Assembly: GCF_051380735.1 (NCBI RefSeq)
Contig: NZ_JBNYXQ010000006.1
Coordinates: forward strand, 124,001-188,000
DNA: 64,000 nt
From: Janthinobacterium sp051380735
GTDB taxonomy: Bacteria; Pseudomonadota; Gammaproteobacteria; Burkholderiales; Burkholderiaceae_D
Direction of reading: 5' to 3'
Shown: one piece after another, positions 7,533-17,544 of the stretch
Layout of the letters: each line of letters begins with the position of its first letter
How positions within the stretch are numbered: position 1 is the first letter of the stretch
The notes under the pieces: model-generated
Database searches by the model: none
What the model saw: only the letters and a program-made list of their open reading frames with translations
Told to the model about the DNA's origin: nothing
Made by a program: the position numbers and the translations under genes

Positions 7533-9962
7533 TCAGAATTTGAAATTGGCCGTCAGCAGCGCATTGCGCGGGTCGCCATACACGCCCGTGCCATACGAAC
7601 CCATGCCCGGCATGTAGGTTTTGTCGAGCACGTTGTTGACGTTTAGCGCCAATGACAGGCGCGGACCCACCTGGTAGCGCGCCATCAGGCCCACCACCGC
7701 GTAGCTCGGCTGCGTGGCGCGCCAGCGGGCGGCCGTTGACAGCTGGTAGTACGTCTCGCTTTGCCAGGTCATGGAGCCGCCGACGGTCCAGCCGGCGGTC
7801 AGGGTCCAGGCGGTGCTCAGCTTGAACAGATGCTTCGGCTGGTTGGTATTGACTGCGCTCAGTGTCAGGTTGGGCTGCGGCGGAATATGCGAGGTGCGCA
7901 GTGTATAGCCGCCGGCCAGATTCCACGCCGGCGTGACCTGGCCCGACATTTCCAGTTCCAAGCCTTTGCTGGTGACGCCGGCGATGGGCCTGTAGATTTC
8001 GCCGCCGGTGATGCTGTTGATGCCCTGGTACTGTGGTGCATTGTCCTGCTCGATCTTGAAGATAGCCGCGCTGGCGTTGATTTTGCCATCGAGCCATTCG
8101 CCTTTCACGCCTGCTTCCATGCTCTTTCCCGTCAGCGGATCGAGGGAGCTGTCGCTGGCGTCCTTGTAATAGGTTTGCGGCTTGAAGATGTCGGTGTAGC
8201 TGGCATACAGTGACCAGGTGCTGTTCAAGTCATACACTACGCCCGCATACGGCACCACTTTCGCGCTTTCGTTCAGGTTGTCCGAGACGGACCGCACGCC
8301 GGCCACCGATACCTGGTAGTCGTACAGCTTGTACCAGCTGGTGCGCGCGCCCAGGATCACCGACAAATCATCGCCAGGGCGCAGGCGCACGGCCCCCGAC
8401 ACGCCTTTTTCGGTGATCGTGGTGTCGCGGTCGGCACGTCTGGTTTGCGCTGGCAGGCTCAGCACGCCATCCCACAGCCGGTAGTCGGGCACCGCCACCA
8501 GGCTGCTGGTGTACAGCTGGGCATCCTTGTTCTGGCGCGAATAGCCGGCGCCCAGCATCAGCTCATGCTGGCGGCCGAACAGGGTGAACGGGCCGGTGGC
8601 GGCCAGATTGGCGCTGTCAGTGCTCGCCTGGGTTGGCAGCGGGCCACCGAGAAGGCGTATGCCGGCGCCGGTTTGCTGGTTCATGTAGCCGTTGTAGGCC
8701 GAGCCGTACAAGACGTCCTTCGATTGTTTCAGGTGGCTGGCGGCGGCGTCCAGCTGCCAGCCATTGTCGAACGCGTGCTTGACGGTGGCAAAGGTGTTGG
8801 TGCTGTCGTTGTCCCAGTACGACCAGCGCGCGGCCGGGTTCAGCGAGCGGCGAAAGTGCGTCTGCGAGCCGTCGCTGTAGAACAGCGGCAAATGGCCGAA
8901 GGTGGCGCCGTCGGCACGGCTCTGCATGTAGTCGACGCCCAGGCTCACGGTGGTGCGCGGCGCCAGGTCGGCCTCGACGATGGCGTACAGGCTGCGCGTG
9001 TCGCGCTGGTAGTAGTCGATATACGAGCCAGCATTTTGCGCGGCGGCCACCACGCGGCCACGCAGGCTGCCACTGGCGTTCAAGGGGCCGGACACATCGG
9101 CCACGCCGCGGTATTTGTTCCACGAACCGATGCTGCCATTTGCCGAGGCCGCAAATTCATCGGTCGGGCGCTTGCGTACCAGGTTGATGGTGGCCGACGG
9201 GTTGCCGGCACCCGTCAGCAGGCCGGTCGCGCCTTTCACCACTTCGACCCGGTCATAGACTGCGCTGTCGCCGATAGCGGTGGTGTACTGGTTCGAGCTA
9301 TCGAGGGTATTGGGCATGCCATCGAACTGGAAGTTTTCAATGGTGTAGCCGCGCGCATAAAAAGTGGCGCGCTCGCTGTCGTTGCGCCCGACGGTGACGC
9401 CAACGACCTTTTCCAGGATGTCGGGAACGCTGTTCAGGGCCTGGTCGTCCATCTGCTGGCGCGTGACGATACTGACCGACTGCGGCGTCTCGCGCATCGA
9501 CAGGCCCATGCGGGTGGCCGTGGCCATCACCGGGGTGGTGTAGCTGCCACTGTTTTCTGTAACGTTGGGGACATCGGCACGCGCGGTGACGCTGACCGGC
9601 GCCAGCGTCTGTTCGCCGCCCGCCACGCGGCGCAGTGTATAGCCGCGATTGCCCTGGTCAACCACTTCCAGACCGCTGCCGGCCAACAGTGCGGCAAAGC
9701 CGGAGCCTGGCGTATGCGTGCCTTGCAAGCCCGGCGAGGTGCGCCCGCTGACCAGCGCCGGGTCATACGTCAATGCCACGCCCGCCGAGGTAGCGAACAG
9801 GTTCAGCGCCGAGACCAGCGGGCCGGCTGCGATCCGGTAGGGCCTGGCAGTGTCCGCCGCCGGGGCGGCGATGGCGACGGCCGGCAGCGACAGCGTCATC
9901 GCCATCAAGGCGCCACGCATGGCGATGGCAAGGGGAAGAAGAGTGCAGCGGTGATCAAGCAT
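7533..9962 (-). CDS. TonB-dependent siderophore receptor with N-terminal signalling domain (FecA/FpvA type)
   Basis: This outer-membrane beta-barrel imports ferric siderophores using TonB energy. From ATG 9962 (809 residues) there is a signal peptide ending near AIAAPAA, then an STN/secretin-like signalling domain (about residues 35-110). The plug domain follows (about 135-260; MRETPQSVSIVTRQQM), then a barrel ending in NALLTANFKF with the terminal Phe that guides BAM insertion. An upstream GTG at 10022 would add a 20-residue non-signal extension, so I prefer 9962. The STN domain together with fecR and fecI just upstream makes a classical cell-surface signalling set in which ligand binding activates the sigma factor. 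The siderophore cannot be named from sequence. Confidence 0.93.
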   Translation of the reverse strand: MLDHRCTLLPLAIAMRGALMAMTLSLPAVAIAAPAADTARPYRIAAGPLVSALNLFATSAGVALTYDPALVSGRTSPGLQGTHTPGSGFAALLAGSGLEVVDQGNRGYTLRRVAGGEQTLAPVSVTARADVPNVTENSGSYTTPVMATATRMGLSMRETPQSVSIVTRQQMDDQALNSVPDILEKVVGVTVGRNDSERATFYARGYTIENFQFDGMPNTLDSSNQYTTAIGDSAVYDRVEVVKGATGLLTGAGNPSATINLVRKRPTDEFAASANGSIGSWNKYRGVADVSGPLNASGSLRGRVVAAAQNAGSYIDYYQRDTRSLYAIVEADLAPRTTVSLGVDYMQSRADGATFGHLPLFYSDGSQTHFRRSLNPAARWSYWDNDSTNTFATVKHAFDNGWQLDAAASHLKQSKDVLYGSAYNGYMNQQTGAGIRLLGGPLPTQASTDSANLAATGPFTLFGRQHELMLGAGYSRQNKDAQLYTSSLVAVPDYRLWDGVLSLPAQTRRADRDTTITEKGVSGAVRLRPGDDLSVILGARTSWYKLYDYQVSVAGVRSVSDNLNESAKVVPYAGVVYDLNSTWSLYASYTDIFKPQTYYKDASDSSLDPLTGKSMEAGVKGEWLDGKINASAAIFKIEQDNAPQYQGINSITGGEIYRPIAGVTSKGLELEMSGQVTPAWNLAGGYTLRTSHIPPQPNLTLSAVNTNQPKHLFKLSTAWTLTAGWTVGGSMTWQSETYYQLSTAARWRATQPSYAVVGLMARYQVGPRLSLALNVNNVLDKTYMPGMGSYGTGVYGDPRNALLTANFKF

Positions 9963-10058
9963 GATGGGCCCAGGTGATTGAATGACAGGTGGTTGGTGTT
10001 GCTTCTGTCTTGTAGGCCGCACGAAAAATAAAAAGATGAAAATTTTTCTGATTTTTTT

Positions 10059-11078
10059 TCAGGCCGCTTCCAGGGTTACCCAGTAGCGCGTCAGGCTGCG
10101 CAGACGCAGTGGGAACGATTGAACCAGCAACAGCAGCGCGCGGTCGGTGTCCGCCAGCGGAAATACGCCGGAAACACGCAGCTGTGCCACTGTTGCATCG
10201 CACATCAGGTGGCCACGGCGGTAGCGGCCCAGTTCGGCCACTACTTCGGCCAGGCTGCGGTCGTTGACCAGCAGGTTGCCGGTGTGCCACAGGCCGGCGC
10301 TTTCGTCGGCCTGTTCCGGGGCCGCGATGGCGCTGGCCGTCAGGCGCGCCTGCTGTCCGGTGCGCACAATCACGGCCTTGCCTGGCGACTGCGCGGCGCG
10401 CAGCTCGACGGCGTCGTCCAGTACGGCCACTTGCGTGTGATCGTCGAACTGGCGCACGGTAAAGCGGGTGCCCAGGGCGCGCGCAGCTCCGTGCCTGGTC
10501 TCGATGATAAATGGGCGCGTGTCGACCGGCGCGGCGTGGCCTTGCCGATGGCGGGCCGTCTCGACCAAGATTTCACCGGCCAGCAGCCGCACGCGCCGCG
10601 TCTGGAGATCGAAGCGCACGTCGATCGCACTGCCGGTATTCAAGGTCAAAAGCGAGCCATCGGCCAGCGCTATCGGCCTTTGTTGTCCGATGCCGGTGCT
10701 GTAGTCGGCCAGCAGGGGCTGCACCAGGCCATGTTGCTCTGCCTTCTGCCAGGACAGGTAGCCGAGCGTGCCGCTGCCTGCCAGCAGCAGCACGCTGCGC
10801 AGCACTTGGCGGCGTGCCTGGCCGCCGGAAGCCAGCCTGGCGCGCAGCACCGGGGAAGCGATGCCGGCCGGCGCCTGCTGCAAGGTGGCGCGCATCGCTT
10901 CGATGCGCTGCCAGGCGTGCTGGTGTGCCGGATGCGCTGCATGCCAGCGCAGCCATGCCTGCTGCTCGGCCTCGCCCGCGCTGCCCGAACACAGGCGCGC
11001 ATACCAGGCCACGGCTTGTTTGCGCACGGCCGCGTCGTCGCGCGGCGGCGCCGTTATCAGTTCACTGAGCTCACTCAT
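10059..11078 (-). CDS. FecR-family anti-sigma regulator
   Basis: FecR proteins sit in the inner membrane, receive the signal from the receptor STN domain in the periplasm and control a cognate ECF sigma factor. Visible are an N-terminal DUF4880-type helical domain with the conserved WLRWHAAHPAHQHAWQRIEA, a hydrophobic membrane segment near residues 90-108 (LRSVLLLAGSGTLGYLSW), and the FecR beta-domain with LADGSLLTLNTGSAIDV and the ALGTRFTVRQ motif. A C-terminal STN-like segment (SLAEVVAELGRYRRG) contacts the receptor in known systems. Its ATG overlaps the end of the sigma-factor gene by 4 bases. It has 339 residues, normal for the family. Confidence 0.93.
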   Translation of the reverse strand: MSELSELITAPPRDDAAVRKQAVAWYARLCSGSAGEAEQQAWLRWHAAHPAHQHAWQRIEAMRATLQQAPAGIASPVLRARLASGGQARRQVLRSVLLLAGSGTLGYLSWQKAEQHGLVQPLLADYSTGIGQQRPIALADGSLLTLNTGSAIDVRFDLQTRRVRLLAGEILVETARHRQGHAAPVDTRPFIIETRHGAARALGTRFTVRQFDDHTQVAVLDDAVELRAAQSPGKAVIVRTGQQARLTASAIAAPEQADESAGLWHTGNLLVNDRSLAEVVAELGRYRRGHLMCDATVAQLRVSGVFPLADTDRALLLLVQSFPLRLRSLTRYWVTLEAA

Positions 11079-11593
11079 GGCGCCAGCGGATCGCAGTGTT
11101 CGACGCAGTGCTCAATGGCGGTGCACATGTAATTGCTGACCGTGCGTTTGGTCACGCCCAATTGCTGCGCGATCTGCTCGTAGGTCAGGCCGTCGAGCTG
11201 CGACAGCAAAAATGCTTGCCGCACGACCGGCTTCAGGCCATCGAGCATGGTGTCGATGGCAACCAGCGCCTCGAGCACGATGGCGCGCGCCTCAAGCGAC
11301 GGCGCATGCGCTTGCGGCAGGGCGGCCAGGGCGTCGAGATAAGCGCGTTCGATATCCTTGTGGCGGAAAAAGTCGGCCATCAGGCCACGCGCGATGGTGC
11401 CCAAGTAGGCACGCGGCGCCAGCAGCCTCGGGGTGTCGCGGCGTGCCAGCACGCGCAGGAATGTGTCGTGTGCCAGGTCAGCGGCGTCAAGGGCATTGCC
11501 CATCTTGCGGCGCAGCCAGCCTTGCAGCCAGCTGTGATGGTCGTTGTACAGGGCGGTGACGTCCACTTGTGGAAGAACAGGAACGGAAGACAC
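11075..11593 (-). CDS. ECF sigma factor, FecI family
   Basis: A 172-residue extracytoplasmic-function sigma factor. The sigma-2 region (about residues 12-80) contains ALDAADLAHDTFLRVLA and PRAYLGTIARGLMADFFRH. The sigma-4 helix-turn-helix (about 110-165) contains LDGLTYEQIAQQLGVTKRTV. It should direct transcription of the adjacent TonB receptor gene when released by FecR. The start is taken as GTG 11593; no ATG is available near the N-terminus and no clear Shine-Dalgarno is seen. The next in-frame GTG is 27 bases downstream. A Fur-box-like site lies 11-29 bases upstream of the GTG, so iron repression is likely. Confidence 0.93.
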   Translation of the reverse strand: MSSVPVLPQVDVTALYNDHHSWLQGWLRRKMGNALDAADLAHDTFLRVLARRDTPRLLAPRAYLGTIARGLMADFFRHKDIERAYLDALAALPQAHAPSLEARAIVLEALVAIDTMLDGLKPVVRQAFLLSQLDGLTYEQIAQQLGVTKRTVSNYMCTAIEHCVEHCDPLAP

Positions 11594-11603
11594 GGTGATT
11601 TTA

Positions 11604-11622
11604 GATAATAATGGTTCTCATT
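11604..11622 (-). promoter_or_regulatory. Fur-box-like operator of the fecI-fecR-receptor genes
   Basis: GATAATAATGGTTCTCATT matches the 19-bp Fur consensus at 12 positions, including the leading GATAAT. Read on the minus strand it gives the AATGAGAACCATTATTATC pattern common before iron-responsive sigma-factor genes. It lies immediately before the fecI start, so bound Fur would block the promoter or early transcription. Confidence 0.65.
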
Positions 11623-11726
11623 TACAAATCATAGCATTGTCGGGCTATCGGCGCCACTGTTGCAAAGTCGCTTGACAAAATAGCCATTTGGAGGCTGCTG
11701 CATCGCACAAGGAGCGTGTACTTCGC

Positions 11727-11732
11727 TATAAT
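11727..11732 (+). promoter_or_regulatory. Probable -10 box of the ppa promoter
   Basis: A perfect TATAAT preceded by GC lies 40 bases before the ppa ATG, with no good -35 at 17 bp. A TTGACA occurs at 11672-11677 but is too far away to pair with it. Confidence 0.5.
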
Positions 11733-11772
11733 TGCGCGGTTAAAACACTGTCAGCACACACGAGGAAACCCC

Positions 11773-12321
11773 ATGAGCTTGAATAAAGTGCCTTCGGGCC
11801 GCGATTTGCCGAACGACTTCAACGTGATCATCGAAATCCCGATGAACGCCGATCCGATCAAATATGAAGTGGACAAGGAATCGGGCGCGATTTTCGTCGA
11901 CCGTTTCATGGGTACCGCCATGCACTACCCGTGCAACTACGGCTATGTGCCGAACACCCTGTCGCCGGACGGCGATCCGGTCGACGTGCTGGTCATCACC
12001 CCGTTCCCGCTGTTCCCTGGCGTGGTTGTGCGCTGCCGTCCTATCGGCGTGCTGAAAATGACCGACGAGTCGGGCGAAGATGCCAAAGTGCTGGCCGTGC
12101 CAGTCGACAAGGTCCTGTCGATCTACAGCCACTGGCAGAAGCCGGAAGACTTGAACGAACTGCGCCTGCGCCAGATCCAGCATTTCTTCGAGCACTACAA
12201 AGACCTGGAAAAAGGCAAATGGGTCAAGATCGACGGCTGGTACGGCGCCGACGAAGCCCGCGCTGAGATCCTGAACGGCGTTGCTGCTTACAAGAAAGAA
12301 ACGGAAGGCAGCGCTTCGTAA
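11773..12321 (+). CDS. ppa: Inorganic pyrophosphatase (family I)
   Basis: It hydrolyses pyrophosphate to phosphate in the cytoplasm and so pulls biosynthetic reactions forward. The start at ATG 11773 is preceded by GAGGAAA and gives 182 residues, the normal bacterial size. An in-frame codon 57 bases upstream lies inside the promoter region and is rejected. Metal- and substrate-binding signatures are present: the early EIPMNADPIKYEVDKESGAI, RFMGTAMHYPCNYGYVP, and the family I core DGDPVDVLVIT with its three metal-binding Asp residues, followed by KVLAVPVDK. It is monocistronic, with its own promoter and a strong shared terminator. Confidence 0.97.
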   Translation: MSLNKVPSGRDLPNDFNVIIEIPMNADPIKYEVDKESGAIFVDRFMGTAMHYPCNYGYVPNTLSPDGDPVDVLVITPFPLFPGVVVRCRPIGVLKMTDESGEDAKVLAVPVDKVLSIYSHWQKPEDLNELRLRQIQHFFEHYKDLEKGKWVKIDGWYGADEARAEILNGVAAYKKETEGSAS

Positions 12322-12333
12322 GCGTCGCCATGC

Positions 12334-12380
12334 AATAAAAAATGCCCCCGTGCCAGCTTTGGCACGGGGGCATTTTTATT
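12334..12380. terminator. Bidirectional terminator between ppa and uppP
   Basis: A 17-bp stem built on ATGCCCCCGTGCC/GGCACGGGGGCAT has a 6-base loop (AGCTTT). A-rich and T-rich flanks on opposite sides make it usable by both convergent genes. Confidence 0.9.
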
Positions 12381-12392
12381 GGTGCAGGGCGC

Positions 12393-13241
12393 TCAGTGCG
12401 CGGCGATCACGCCCATTTGCAGCAGCGCCAGCACAAACACGCCCAGCACGATGCGGTAGGCAACAAAAGGCCAGTAGCCGCGGCTGCTGACGATGCGCAA
12501 AAACACCACGATCACGCCATAGCCGACAAAAAATGCAATGATCGTGGCCAGCAGGGTCGGGCCGGGCGCGACCGGGCCGGCCAGTGCCGAATGCCAGCTT
12601 TTATACAGCTGGTAAAAGCCCGACGCCAGCACGGCAGGGATGGCCAGCAGAAAAGAATAGCGGGCCGCAGCTTCGCGCGTGTAGCCCATCATCAGGCCGG
12701 CCGTAATCGTGCCGCCCGAGCGCGATACGCCCGGGATCAGCGCCATCGCCTGGGCGAAGCCGAAGATGATGCCGTCGCGCCAGCGCATGCGCGACAGCGG
12801 CAGCTCTTGGCGGCCATATCGGTCTGCCGCGCCCAGTATCAGGCCGAACACGATCAGCATGATGGCCGTCAGGTAGAGGTTGCGCAGATAGGTTTCGATG
12901 GCGTGCTGGAAGGCCAGTCCCAGGATGGCGATCGGCAGCGAGCCGATAATCACCAGCCAGCCCAGGCGCACGTCAGGATGGCTTTTCGCCGTCGCACTGG
13001 CGCCGCTGAAGGGCAGGGCGCCGAACCAGGCCAGGGCGATGCGCAGGATATCCTTGCGGAAGTAAATCAGCACGGCCAGTTCGGTGCCGATCTGGGTAAT
13101 CGCGGTAAACGCCGCACCCGGGTCGGCGCCGGATGGTAAAAACGGGCCGATAATGCGCAGATGGGCGCTGGACGACACGGGCAGGAATTCGGTCAGCCCC
13201 TGGATCAGGCCCAGCAGGGCAGCCTCCCACCAGCCGATCAT
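12393..13241 (-). CDS. uppP: Undecaprenyl-diphosphatase (bacitracin-resistance type)
   Basis: It removes a phosphate from undecaprenyl pyrophosphate to recycle the lipid carrier for peptidoglycan and surface polysaccharides. The 282-residue protein is almost wholly hydrophobic with about eight transmembrane helices. The two catalytic motifs are clear: the N-terminal glutamate-rich LIQGLTEFLPVSSSAHL (about residues 12-28) and PGVSRSGGTITAGLMMG in the second half. ATG 13241 follows a GGAG ribosome site at 7 bases. A shorter basic segment (DRYGRQELPLSRMRWRD) forms a cytoplasmic loop. It is monocistronic, minus strand, ending at the shared terminator with ppa. Confidence 0.96.
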   Translation of the reverse strand: MIGWWEAALLGLIQGLTEFLPVSSSAHLRIIGPFLPSGADPGAAFTAITQIGTELAVLIYFRKDILRIALAWFGALPFSGASATAKSHPDVRLGWLVIIGSLPIAILGLAFQHAIETYLRNLYLTAIMLIVFGLILGAADRYGRQELPLSRMRWRDGIIFGFAQAMALIPGVSRSGGTITAGLMMGYTREAAARYSFLLAIPAVLASGFYQLYKSWHSALAGPVAPGPTLLATIIAFFVGYGVIVVFLRIVSSRGYWPFVAYRIVLGVFVLALLQMGVIAAH

Positions 13242-13422
13242 GCTGAAACTCCACGGCGCGCGTTGCGGCGGCCGGTCAAATTAAAAATTTGCAATTGCAT
13301 TCACCAAAAAGAAAGTTGAGCGGAGCGGCCAACAAGGACCTGCAGGGCGGACAGTGCACGCCAGTTGCAGGCGTGACTTTTTCCAGCTTACCACAGCCGT
13401 ATTACTTGTAAAACAGGCGGTT

Positions 13423-14571
13423 TCAGCCGCGGAACGGGCTGTGCTCGTTCAACTCGTCCAGGTAGGCATCGATGCCGCCCCGTTCCCGCTCCAGGAAGCG
13501 CTGTACGGCGTCAGCGAATGCCGGGTGGGCCAGCCAGTGGGCCGACCAGGTCTTTTGCGGCAGGAAGCCGCGCGCCATCTTGTGTTCGCCTTGGGCGCCG
13601 CCTTCGAAGGTGGCGATGCCCTGTGCGATGCAAAATTCCAGCGGCTGGTAATAGGCCGTCTCGAAATGCAGGCAAGGCACGTGTTCCAGTGCGCCCCAGT
13701 AGCGGCCATATAAAGTATCGCTGGTGTGGATGACCAGCGAGGCGGCAATCGCCCGGCCCTCGCGTTCGGCCACCACCAGCAATATATTTTCCGGCATGGC
13801 CGCGCCGATGCGCTCAAAGAATTCCAGGCTCAGGTACGGTGAGGACCGGTGTTCGGCATAGGTATTGCTGTAGCAGCGGTGAAAGAATTGCCACAGGGCC
13901 GGCGTGATGTCGCTGCCGCGCACCTGGCGCATGGTCACGCCCGCTTCCGCCACCTTGCGCCGTTCGGCACGGATATTCTTGCGTTTCTTGTGCTCGAGGG
14001 TGGCCAGGAACTGCTCGAAATTCGCATAGCCGGGATTGAGCCAGTGAAACTGCACGCCGCTGCGCAGCAGAAAACCGGCCTCTTCGAGCTGGCGCGCTTC
14101 GGCTTCGGGTGGAAACAGGATATGCGTGGACGAGACCTGGCTGGCTTGCTGCTGGGCCTGCAGAAAGGCCAGCAGGGCCGCGCGCGCCTCGCTGTCGCGC
14201 GCCAGCAGACGCGTGCCGCTGACGGGTGTAAAGGGGATGGCCGACAGCAGTTTCGGATAGTATTCGAGGCCGTGCTGCTGGTAGGCATCGGCCCAGGCCC
14301 AGTCGAACACATACTCGCCGTAGGAATGCAGCTTGACATACAGCGGCAGGGCGGCGGCCAGGGTCTCGCCCTGCCACAGCACCAGGAACTGCGGCTGCCA
14401 GCCGGATTCGGCACTGGCACAGCCCGATTCGTGCATGGCATGCAAAAAAGCGTACGACAGGAAAGGATTGGCTTCGGCTTGCAGGGCCAAGAGCGAGGAC
14501 CATGCCGGCTCGCCAATTTCAGCCAGGGTAGAGACGATAGCCGTGCGATAATTCATTGTTGTGGTTTGCAT
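13423..14571 (-). CDS. FemAB/GNAT-fold protein (peptidogalycan biosynthesis/recognition family, DUF482-like)
   Basis: A 382-residue cytoplasmic protein. I recognise the DUF482/FemAB-like family by SLLALQAEANPFLSYAFLHA near the N-terminus, KKRKNIRAERRKVAEAGV in the middle, and the C-terminal block HFETAYYQPLEFCIAQGI followed by FEGGAQGEHKMARGFLP. The fold is that of double GNAT acyltransferases. Members are proposed to transfer amino-acyl or acyl groups, but no substrate is established. ATG 14571 has a GAGAG ribosome site; a second in-frame ATG lies 15 bases in. It is divergent from nadE with an 84-base gap. About 180 bases of non-coding sequence follow before uppP, in which I see only a weak AT-rich stretch. 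Confidence 0.85.
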   Translation of the reverse strand: MQTTTMNYRTAIVSTLAEIGEPAWSSLLALQAEANPFLSYAFLHAMHESGCASAESGWQPQFLVLWQGETLAAALPLYVKLHSYGEYVFDWAWADAYQQHGLEYYPKLLSAIPFTPVSGTRLLARDSEARAALLAFLQAQQQASQVSSTHILFPPEAEARQLEEAGFLLRSGVQFHWLNPGYANFEQFLATLEHKKRKNIRAERRKVAEAGVTMRQVRGSDITPALWQFFHRCYSNTYAEHRSSPYLSLEFFERIGAAMPENILLVVAEREGRAIAASLVIHTSDTLYGRYWGALEHVPCLHFETAYYQPLEFCIAQGIATFEGGAQGEHKMARGFLPQKTWSAHWLAHPAFADAVQRFLERERGGIDAYLDELNEHSPFRG

Positions 14572-14655
14572 TCATCACTCTCGGGTTGCTGGCATCGACC
14601 TGCATACCCCCGGGGCTGGCCCCGTCTTTGTTAATAAAACGAAATATCCAATATC

Positions 14656-16275
<1,620 letters not shown>

Positions 16276-16310
16276 GATGGAGCTTGCTTTCACCCAACTG
16301 CTGAAAGGCC

Positions 16311-16337
16311 GGGGTCAGACCCGGCGGGTCTGACCCC
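16311..16337. repeat. REP-like palindrome, copy 1
   Basis: A perfect inverted repeat with arms GGGGTCAGACCCG/CGGGTCTGACCCC around a single central base. A second copy lies at 55544-55572 with the same arms. It sits between nadE and the PII gene, where it could also act as a weak terminator, although no T-run follows. Confidence 0.85.
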
Positions 16338-16430
16338 AGATTTCCGCTGCGTTCACATGAGCGTCCGCGAATGAATAGCTGCTCAATCAACAAATTGTCG
16401 CATCATTATGTTTAAGAACCGGAGAAAGAC

Positions 16431-16769
16431 ATGAAACAGATTACCGCCATCATCAAACCATTCAAGCTCGACGAAGTACGCGAAGCCCTGGCCGATGTGA
16501 ATGTGACGGGTTTGACCGTGACGGAAGTAAAAGGCTTTGGCCGCCAGAAGGGTCACACCGAGTTGTACCGTGGCGCCGAGTACGTGGTCGACTTCCTGCC
16601 CAAGGTCAAGGTGGAAGTGGTGGTTGACGACAGCGTGACCGAGCAGGTGGTCGACGCCATTATCAAGGCCGCCCGCACCGGCAAGATCGGCGATGGCAAG
16701 ATTTTCGTGCGCAATATCGAACAGGTCATCCGTATCCGCACCGGAGAAACGGGCCCGGAAGCGGTATAA
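16431..16769 (+). CDS. glnB: Nitrogen regulatory protein PII
   Basis: A trimeric 2-oxoglutarate and ATP/ADP sensor that tunes glutamine synthetase control and other nitrogen functions. It has 112 residues. The T-loop GRQKGHTELYRGAEYVVDF contains Tyr51, the uridylylation site, and the B- and C-loop motifs TGKIGDGKIF and IRIRTGE are intact. GlnB and GlnK are hard to separate by sequence. The nadE-linked position and the absence of an amtB neighbour favour GlnB, while the ending TGETGPEAV resembles many GlnK proteins. ATG 16431 follows a GGAGAAAG ribosome site. An imperfect stem (GGGGTGCT/AGCGCCCC) just after the stop may end transcription. Confidence 0.93.
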   Translation: MKQITAIIKPFKLDEVREALADVNVTGLTVTEVKGFGRQKGHTELYRGAEYVVDFLPKVKVEVVVDDSVTEQVVDAIIKAARTGKIGDGKIFVRNIEQVIRIRTGETGPEAV

Positions 16770-16794
16770 GCTTGCCTTGCATGGGGTGCTGGTG

Positions 16795-17424
16795 TCAGCG
16801 CCCCAACCGCATGTCAAATTTCCAGCTGATCAGCCGCATGATCGTAATGCCGCTGGCGCTGGTCCACAGCGCAAAGTCGTGCGCGACGCCAAAATGCTTC
16901 TGCAGCAGATAGGCCCAGCAGCCGATAAAGGCGCAGATCGCATACGGTTTGCCATCACGAAACACCATCGGCACTTCATTGCACACGATATCGCGCATCA
17001 CGCCGCCAAAAATCCCCGTAATCACCCCCATCATCGAGGCAATAAACAGTGGCATGCCCGCGCGCATGGCTTCGGCCACGCCGGCAACCGCAAACATGCC
17101 CAGGCCAATTGCGTCGGCCACCACGATCAGCCGTTCGGAGACGATTTGCCGCAGATGCTGGATCAGCGGTGCAGCGGTGAGCGCCAGCACGAAGATCAGG
17201 ATCGCGTATTCCTGGTGCGAAACCCAGAACAGTGGCCGCTTGTCGAGCAGGATATCGCGCAGCGTGCCGCCGCCAAACGCCGTAATAAAGGCCACCACGA
17301 ACACCCCGACCAAATCCATGCGCTTGCGGCGCGCCTCGATAAAGCCGGAAAACGCACCTACCAGAATGGCGATCACTTCGATCAGTTTGATCAGTGATCC
17401 GGGCGGCAGTTGGGGTGGCATCAT
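16795..17424 (-). CDS. TRIC-channel/UPF0126 membrane protein (YadS/YicG-like)
   Basis: A 209-residue inner-membrane protein with about seven helices and an internal duplication. Each half carries the family glycine motif, AFGGGTLRDILL in the first and IFGGVMRDIVCNE in the second, which in TRIC channels kink the pore helices. Bacterial members are monovalent-cation (K+-type) channels by homology; physiological roles are poorly known. The start at residue 1 (MMPPQLPPG) has a second Met next to it. It converges on the PII gene with only 25 bases between stops. Confidence 0.88.
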   Translation of the reverse strand: MMPPQLPPGSLIKLIEVIAILVGAFSGFIEARRKRMDLVGVFVVAFITAFGGGTLRDILLDKRPLFWVSHQEYAILIFVLALTAAPLIQHLRQIVSERLIVVADAIGLGMFAVAGVAEAMRAGMPLFIASMMGVITGIFGGVMRDIVCNEVPMVFRDGKPYAICAFIGCWAYLLQKHFGVAHDFALWTSASGITIMRLISWKFDMRLGR

Positions 17425-17478
17425 TGGGCGGCGGCCGGACTATTGCCCGGCAAAAAATAATAGCCACAGGTTAACATG

Positions 17479-17515
17479 ACACGGCCCCGAGTGGTGACAA
17501 ACGGGGCCGTGTTTT
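17479..17515. terminator. Stem-loop after the Smr-domain gene
   Basis: A 10-bp stem ACACGGCCCC/GGGGCCGTGT with a 14-base loop lies just past the end of the trxB-smr unit. The T-run is on the plus-strand side, so terminator function for the minus-strand genes is plausible but not ideal. Confidence 0.55.
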
Positions 17516-17544
17516 AAAGCAACTATTGACGAAGGAGGGTAGCG

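Noticed and set aside
11672..11677. TTGACA considered as the -35 of the ppa promoter
   Set aside because: It is 49 bases before the TATAAT, far beyond the normal 16-18 base spacing.
12342..13139. Plus-strand open frame across the uppP gene
   Set aside because: It is antisense to uppP, whose catalytic motifs are clear, and it begins inside a terminator.
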